Below, piece by piece: positions 60,201 through 64,000 of a DNA stretch of 64,000 nucleotides. Below the pieces are notes generated by a model, which worked only from the letters and a program-made list of their open reading frames with translations, did not search any database and had not been told where the DNA came from. The stretch is from Rhea pennata (lineage: Eukaryota > Chordata > Aves > Rheiformes > Rheidae). Numbering within the stretch: position 1 is the stretch's first letter; the number at the start of each line of letters is the position of its first letter. A program made the position numbers and the translations under genes. The DNA is taken from assembly GCF_028389875.1 (NCBI RefSeq), contig NC_084670.1, positions 12,309,383 through 12,373,382 on the forward strand, in the 5' to 3' direction.

Positions 60201-62997
60201 CAGCCCAGAGCTCCCGGGTGCCCAGCAGCAAGACATGGCATGGTCACACGAGCTTATTCTAGCTGTATTTAAACCAATGGGGCATTTAGGTCAGACTTGG
60301 AATAATTAAAAAAAAAAGCAGCAAAGTGCAAGAGCCCAAGAGCCCTAAGTTGGGACTGGAGGATCCTGACACAGTAACTGTACCAGAATGGCTCTGCCGC
60401 AGAGGGGCCCAGCTCCTTCCATATGTAAAGGGAGACATCCGTACAGAAAAATGGAGCAGAGAGTCATTTTCAAAAGGTTCCCAAGAGCTCTGTCATGCAC
60501 CTGAAGTGCAGTGCCTGGCACCTCCTTGGAAACAGAGGACAGCCTGCACAGCTGCTGCCTGCAGGCTTTCCAATGATGTCAGCAGCCCTGGCTGGCCATC
60601 ACAGGGCAGACCTGGCCCAGCCTACGGCATCCATACCCTCCTGCTCCCCACTAGCCTGCAACTGTTAAGACTCTTACAGCTATAACTAGCAGGCTCTTTC
60701 TGGCTCATGTCATGCTGAATAAACATGGCAGTGATCCTTTCCAGCTACAAAAGCACACGGACCTCTGCAAAACAAGATACCCCACAGTCACTTTCTAGTC
60801 CATTAGCATTAAAAAAAAAAAAAAAAAAAAAAACAAAAAAAAACATGGAGTAAGGGCATGGAATAATCTTCCCAGCAATCTGAATCCTCTCCTTCAAAGC
60901 CCTCTGGAGGGTCTAACTGACAGGCACTGTCTAAACAGAGGTTTCCCTAGTTAAAACTGCCACACGTACTCCGGCACAGGATGACTTCCATTGTGGTTGA
61001 CCTTCTGACTTAGACAGGACCAGCTCCGTACTCGGTTTCTAACCCCAGCGTTTACCATCACCTAATTCAGAGTGAAGATGAATGCTGGCTTTAATCAGTA
61101 TTCAACATTATTAATAGAGTGAGGTACGAAATTTGACAGGCAGAACAAAAACCTGGGCCAGGAAAAGCAGCATTTATTTGTCAGTATCAACTCTGACAAA
61201 GTGGCTCTACCCACAAGCCCTCCCACAAGTCCAGCCCCCATCAGGATCCAGTTTTTTTGTTTGATTTGCATCAGAAATAGCCTACAACCCTTCTTTGGAA
61301 AAGCAGATATAGGAGGACTCTGAGACACTTTGAACCTCAGAGCTTTTCCTGACTCCATCCTACATTTCTTCCTTACTGAAGCCCGACCTGGGTAGCGATT
61401 TGATTTGTTGCCACTGTGCCCTTCCGATTTCAGGGCAGTGCTACTGTCCCTAGTCTCTCTCTGTCAGCACTGTCCCCGCAGCCAGCCAGCAGTTCAGAGC
61501 CCCCACCACAGCCCGCAGCTGCATCTTGCAAGTACGTCAACTGAGATTGCAAAGCCTCCAACTGGAAGAGCTCAGACAGGCAGGGGGAGGGGAGGTGAAG
61601 CATCCTAGAGGGCATATTTGCCTTCTCCCAGACATCCTGGGGATTAAATCCGGAGCAGAATGGAGAGCGCTATTTCTGCACAGCCCTACTTCACCCAGGG
61701 AACACCAGGCCAACCCCCACCCTGGGCACCACCAACCTTTCTAACGCCAACATTTGCTTCATTGTTGGCACAAACAAAGGAGCAGTTTGTGTTTGCTGAA
61801 GAGAAGGAAAATCAGAGGCAAAATTATCCAGTAGCCCTGAATACACGCAGATCAAGCTGCGGAACTCGGCATTTATGTAGTTTTTGCAGATACTAGTTAA
61901 TCCTCACTGCCACTTTCTGCCTATTCTATTGGCAGACGCCTAAGACAGAAAGAGATGGGCTGTCTCACCTTGGACCACAAAGGAAATCAGAGTCCGGGTA
62001 CAAATCTCACACTTCTGATCGTGGCCATCTCCTAACAAGCAGGACAAGCTCCTACACACAGGGATGCATGTGAAACCAGTGATATGCCCACCAGCAACCC
62101 CGTGGGCATTGCTTTGGCAAGAAACTTGATCTATTCTTATCTGAGAAAAACAAGGACACTGGGATTCCCACTAGCTGTCCAGGGACCAAACTACTGGATC
62201 TACACGTTGTCAGTCTCTGAACGGCCGGCTGATAACATGACTGAAAGAAGAAGCGTTCTCTTGCCGTGGGCCCTTCGCAGACGCACCCACCGCTCTCCTG
62301 TCCCCATCGTCTCCAAGATCACCTAAGGGGAGCTGTTTACTTCTCCGCCTCCTCGGGCGGTCGCTTCGCTGCCCTGCTCGGTCGCCGGGAGGAATTTCAG
62401 GTCGCACAGAGGCCGCTCGGAGCTCTTCCAAGCGCCAGGAGCGCGGCACGGGCAGGCCGCAGTCTCCACGACCGCTCCCGCATTTCAGCGGCCAGGACAC
62501 GGCTCCTCCAGCGCGGCGGCACCGAGGAGCGCCTCGGGCACCGGCGGGAGCCGCGCGGCGGGCCGAGCACAGCCTCGGGAACGCGCTGCCCGGCCAGGGG
62601 CCCTCTGAAAGCTTTTCACGACGGCAGCGGCACCAGAGCGGCCACCGGTCCCTCCCCGCCCGACCGCGCCGCCGGCAGCGCCGGCCGCCGCGGCCGGACC
62701 CCTTCGCGCCCCCCCACCCGCCTTCTCCGCCGCCCCCCAAGCACCGGACGCAGAGCCCCCCCTCGCCCCCCGGGGCCGCGGAGCCCCGCAGCGCCGCGGG
62801 GGAAGCGCCCTTCGGCCGCGGCGCCGTTACGCAACGCGCGCCGCCCCCCACGCGGCCGAGCCCCGCTCCGGCCTTTCGCCGCCCGGCCCGGCCCGGCCCG
62901 GCCCGGCGCGGCGCCGCCGGCTCGCGCCCACCTTTTCCACGTTCTCCACGGTGAAGTCGAGGCCTGGCGGCGGCGGCGCCTCCGCCCTCCGCTCCAT
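21228..62997 (-). CDS. IPO13: importin-13 (complete, 20 exons)
   Basis: Beta-karyopherin that imports cargoes such as UBC9 and MAGOH-RBM8A and exports eIF1A, governed by Ran-GTP. Coding exons (minus): 62997-62932, 52456-51720, 43794-43654, 42970-42829, 39710-39544, 39096-38976, 37862-37715, 37316-37135, 36306-36280, 35507-35373, 34753-34610, 34189-34109, 33499-33362, 32848-32752, 31017-30965, 22560-22494, 22305-22247, 21952-21863, 21642-21461, 21324-21228. Total 2874 bases: 957 residues plus stop. Human is 963; the six-residue gap lies in exon 1, where a short Pro run replaces an Ala-rich stretch. All junctions are GT-AG and phases join. Exon 2 (737 bp) holds the importin N-terminal domain (LAQKWLMQAQ, EIQYFGASALHIKISRYW). 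The remaining exons encode HEAT repeats, with GFWSSDEKEQFRIYR in exon 5 and RRVKEMVKEFTLLCRGLHG at the end. The start is a strong Kozak ATG giving the family N-terminus MERR. Nothing is broken. Confidence 0.98.
28495..28760 (-). mobile_element. ancient CR1/L3-type LINE fragment
   Basis: The plus strand reads like the antisense of an old CR1/L3 element: a TATTACCTTTTATACACCTGAA-like phrase, then TCTGTTCTCTCTGGTCC, ACTGGGCATGGTGCTCCAG and TTGAGGTCTCGCCAACGCTGAGCAG. Translated on the minus strand, the piece CSALARPQLEHHAQFGA aligns by eye with the CR1 motif [17 protein letters not shown] at 13079-13483. It is heavily diverged. Sense orientation relative to IPO13. Confidence 0.6.
29285..29560 (-). 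mobile_element. ancient CR1/L3-type LINE 3' end
   Basis: The plus strand shows the antisense tail of an old CR1/L3 family: GGGTCAGATCAAAAGTCCC, CCAGTGCCCTGTCTCAGACAG, AGCAGATGCCCAGGAAGGG, then CAATGGATTTTTATTCCATAAGC. Recognised from memory of the consensus; diverged, so old. Sense orientation relative to IPO13. Confidence 0.6.
31646..31763 (+). repeat. unnamed dispersed repeat, copy 1
   Basis: The first ~79 bases match 35792-35871 with about 10 mismatches by eye, beginning TAATGCCCAGAGATCTCCA and including CCCTACCTTGGCAT and CTTTGCACAGAC. Similarity fades after about 31724. It lies in IPO13 intron 14. The family is not recognised. Confidence 0.7.
35792..35912 (+). repeat. unnamed dispersed repeat, copy 2
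   Basis: Partner of the copy at 31646-31763, same orientation, in IPO13 intron 9. The core is roughly 87% identical over 79 bp by hand alignment. It is not part of either gene's coding sequence. Confidence 0.7.
36811..36890 (-). mobile_element. ancient CR1/L3-type LINE 3' end, short copy
   Basis: The plus strand reads GGGGATCAGACCAATGGTCC, then CTCTAACCCAGTACTCTGTC, the antisense of the same tail as at 29285. Only the first ~80 bp are recognisable. It lies in IPO13 intron 8. Confidence 0.55.
43151..43225 (-). mobile_element. CR1 LINE 3' tail, short copy
   Basis: The reverse complement reads CTGCTTTGAGCATGCAGTTG, then CTCCCAGAGGTCCCTTCCAG and ends ACTCTGTGATTC. This is the usual CR1 3' end and matches the tail of the element at 13660-13733. 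It lies in IPO13 intron 3, sense orientation. Confidence 0.75.
43795..51719 (-). other. IPO13 intron 2 (7.9 kb)
   Basis: Non-coding. It contains an ancient CR1/L3 piece at about 46400-46565 and a purine-rich, locally CpG-containing stretch at about 48480-48800. No RNA gene or coding exon is recognised. Confidence 0.7.
46400..46565 (-). mobile_element. ancient CR1/L3-type LINE fragment
   Basis: The plus strand has AATAGCTTAATAGATTTTTT, then GAGTTTGTCCAGTTACTTTT, CAAACCCCTGTGAACTTCAG and CATCCCAACATCCCTGTAGC. These parallel the internal part of the old CR1/L3 3' UTR (antisense). Diverged; recognised from memory. Confidence 0.5.
55103..55131. repeat. 29-bp near-perfect palindrome
   Basis: Two 14-base arms (TATGCACCATACAT at 55103-55116 and its exact reverse complement at 55118-55131) flank a single C at 55117. 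An A run lies just to the left (55090-55099). Confidence 0.95.
55990..56240 (+). mobile_element. degraded CR1 LINE reverse-transcriptase fragment
   Basis: The translated stretch VQHVYNDLEERVNSKMTKST then DQTKLL parallels the CR1 motif ...FINDLDEG...SKFADDTKLGG, in which ADD belongs to the catalytic core. Here the catalytic residues are lost. Short, old and only partly recognisable. Antisense to IPO13. Confidence 0.5.
58110..58139 (+). repeat. poly(A) run
   Basis: About 25 uninterrupted A. No retroposed gene or named element was recognised upstream of it. Confidence 0.85.
60809..60843 (+). repeat. poly(A) run, interrupted once
   Basis: About 23 A, one C, then about 10 A. No recognisable retroposed body is attached. 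Confidence 0.85.
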
Positions 62998-63400
62998 GGC
63001 TGCGGCGGCGCTAGGCGGCGGCGGCGGGCGCGCGGCGGCGGCGCGCGGGCAGCCGCATCGCGGCGGGACCCGCCTCCCGCCCCGCCCCGCCGGGGGCGGC
63101 GGCACCGCCCCCGCCCGCCGCCCGCCGCCCGCCGCCACGCGAGGCGGCGCTGCGGCCGCCACAGGCGCCCGGAGCGGCCCCGCGCCCCCGCGCCCGGAAG
63201 AAGCGGAACCGGAAGCGGAAGCGGGGCGGCGCCGCGCCGCCTCGCCCGGCAGGCGCGGCCGGGCAGCCCGGGGCCTCGCGCCGCGCGCGCGCGCGCGCCG
63301 CCCGCCGGGAGCCGCAGTGCCGCGGCCGCGCGCCCCCTGCCGGCCGCGCCGCGCGCCGCCCCGGGCCGCCCGGCCGCGCGGCGCGGAGGCGAGGCTGGAC
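62330..63400 (-). promoter_or_regulatory. IPO13: IPO13 CpG-island promoter, 5' UTR and exon 1
   Basis: Extremely GC- and CpG-rich around exon 1. Upstream of the ATG (62997) there is a cluster of four GGAA cores on the plus strand at 63196, 63205, 63211 and 63217, two of them in CCGGAAG, the ETS/GABPA core. An alternating CG run lies at about 63282-63299. A GGCCC pentamer array at about 62882-62906 sits just inside intron 1. No TATA box. The start site is not fixed by sequence. Confidence 0.75.
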
Positions 63401-63409
63401 ACGGAGCCC

Positions 63410-63989
63410 ATCGCTTTATTGCTACCGGAAAAGGCGACTGTACAAAAATAGAGTTTCTCCCCGATTTTACAAACCATAGAAAAGGCGGGCGGGGGGCAGG
63501 AGGCGCCCCCGGCTGGGGACGGGGCGCTGCTGGCCGCAGCCCCGGGGCCGCGCACCAGCGCTGGCGCTAAATCACACCCGGCCCCCGCGGGCCCGGAGTC
63601 ATAAATAGGAGCTGCCGCTCGAGAACAATAAATAAATAATTTAGAGTAATAAATAGTTCAGTGCCGCAGCACCGTGGGGGCAGCACGGGACCCCGCCACC
63701 CCCCACCCCCCCCGGCGCTGAGCGGGGGGCGCCCGGCGTGTCCCCGTGCCGGGGCACCCCGCACCCACCGCCGGCCCGGCCGCGAGCCCGCCACCGCGCG
63801 CCGGCGCAGCCCGGCCCCGGGGCGCCCCTGGCTGCGCCCCGCACGGCCGCCCCGGGCCCCTCGCCGGGGCACGTTAAACCCGGGGGCGCCTGCCTCCGGC
63901 TGCGCCCTTCCCGCCGCTCCTCCGGGCCGGCAGCCGGGCGGGTGCTGCCGCCGCCGCCGCCGCGCGTCGCCGAGCCGGCGGCCCCCGCT
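63410..63989 (-). other. 3' UTR of the next minus-strand gene (ARTN by synteny)
   Basis: TTTATT at 63415-63420 reads AATAAA on the minus strand. Further into the UTR, minus-strand ATTTA pentamers occur at about 63603-63608, 63629-63642 (overlapping ATTTATTTA) and 63650-63656, in an otherwise very GC-rich stretch. This is an AU-rich element typical of unstable mRNAs such as growth-factor messages. In human, ARTN is the gene next to IPO13 and points the same way; the assignment rests on that. Confidence 0.55.
63415..63420 (-). terminator. poly(A) signal AATAAA of the gene right of IPO13
   Basis: Canonical hexamer on the minus strand, about 420 bp upstream of the IPO13 ATG, so the neighbour's cleavage site nearly abuts the IPO13 promoter. 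Confidence 0.6.
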
Positions 63990-64000
63990 TCAGCCGATGC
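63990..64000 (-). CDS. possible last codons of artemin (partial, edge of window)
   Basis: On the minus strand the window begins with GC ATC GGC TGA. If the preceding base is T, this reads Cys-Ile-Gly-stop, matching the C-terminus of artemin (human ...CGCLG-stop). Eleven bases cannot prove it. The support is the position just 5' of a convincing 3' UTR and the synteny. Confidence 0.3.

Larger units (their letters stand above)
52457..62931 (-). other. IPO13 intron 1 (10.5 kb)
   Basis: Non-coding. It holds a degraded CR1 fragment (about 55990-56240), a 29-bp palindrome at 55103-55131, a G run at about 55313-55325, and long A runs at about 58114-58139 and 60809-60842. The right end (from about 62330) is CpG-island sequence. 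No coding exon is recognised. Confidence 0.7.

Noticed and set aside
58110-60843. Processed pseudogenes ending in the two long A runs
   Set aside because: No gene-like body or target-site duplication was seen upstream of either run.
62827-63555. IPO13 reading frame open upstream to an ATG at 63555, suggesting a long N-terminal extension
   Set aside because: The ATG at 62997 has a strong Kozak context and gives the family N-terminus and length. The extension is low-complexity and overlaps the putative promoter and nearly the neighbour's 3' UTR.
62266-63570. 434-codon plus-strand open frame across the IPO13 promoter
   Set aside because: Arg/Pro/Ala-rich composition from CpG-island sequence, antisense to IPO13 exon 1, no domain; an effect of few stop codons in GC-rich DNA.

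Overview
This window is vertebrate nuclear DNA, almost certainly from a bird. It has multi-exon genes with GT-AG introns, CpG-island promoters, and CR1 LINE fragments as the only interspersed repeats I can name. I see no SINEs typical of mammals, no tRNA or rRNA genes, no CRISPR array, no recognisable retroviral element and nothing prokaryotic. The genes match, in the same neighbourhood, the block ARTN-IPO13-DPH2-ATP6V0B-B4GALT2 that I know from human 1p34.

Layout, left to right. Positions 222-540 hold the first coding exon of B4GALT2 (minus strand; the rest lies left of the window). Its intron and one or two candidate 5' non-coding exons run up to a CpG island at about 3080-4460. About 3 kb of gene-free DNA follows. 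ATP6V0B (minus, 8 exons, 205 codons) runs from 16433 to 7753, with a fairly young CR1 LINE in its first intron. It shares a 393-bp head-to-head promoter with DPH2 (plus, 6 exons, 16827-19141, 480 codons). IPO13 (minus, 20 exons, 957 codons) fills 62997-21228 and lies tail-to-tail with DPH2. The last ~590 bases (63410-64000) look like the 3' UTR, and perhaps the last three codons plus stop, of the next minus-strand gene, by synteny ARTN.

All three complete genes were assembled exon by exon. Reading frame, splice phase and total length agree with the human proteins as I remember them: IPO13 957 vs 963, with the difference in exon 1; DPH2 480 vs 489; ATP6V0B 205 vs 205.

The genes are housekeeping functions with no shared pathway: nuclear import of cargo (IPO13), diphthamide synthesis on eEF2 (DPH2), the V-ATPase proton rotor (ATP6V0B) and Golgi galactosylation (B4GALT2). 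The interest lies in layout and non-coding structure. DPH2 appears flipped relative to the human order. The shared promoter has a dense set of CCAAT, ZNF143-type and CLEAR-type sites. DPH2 intron 1 is mostly a G-rich 37-bp minisatellite. There is a 29-bp almost perfect palindrome, an unnamed dispersed repeat present twice, and an AU-rich 3' UTR at the right edge. I found no previously undescribed gene system.
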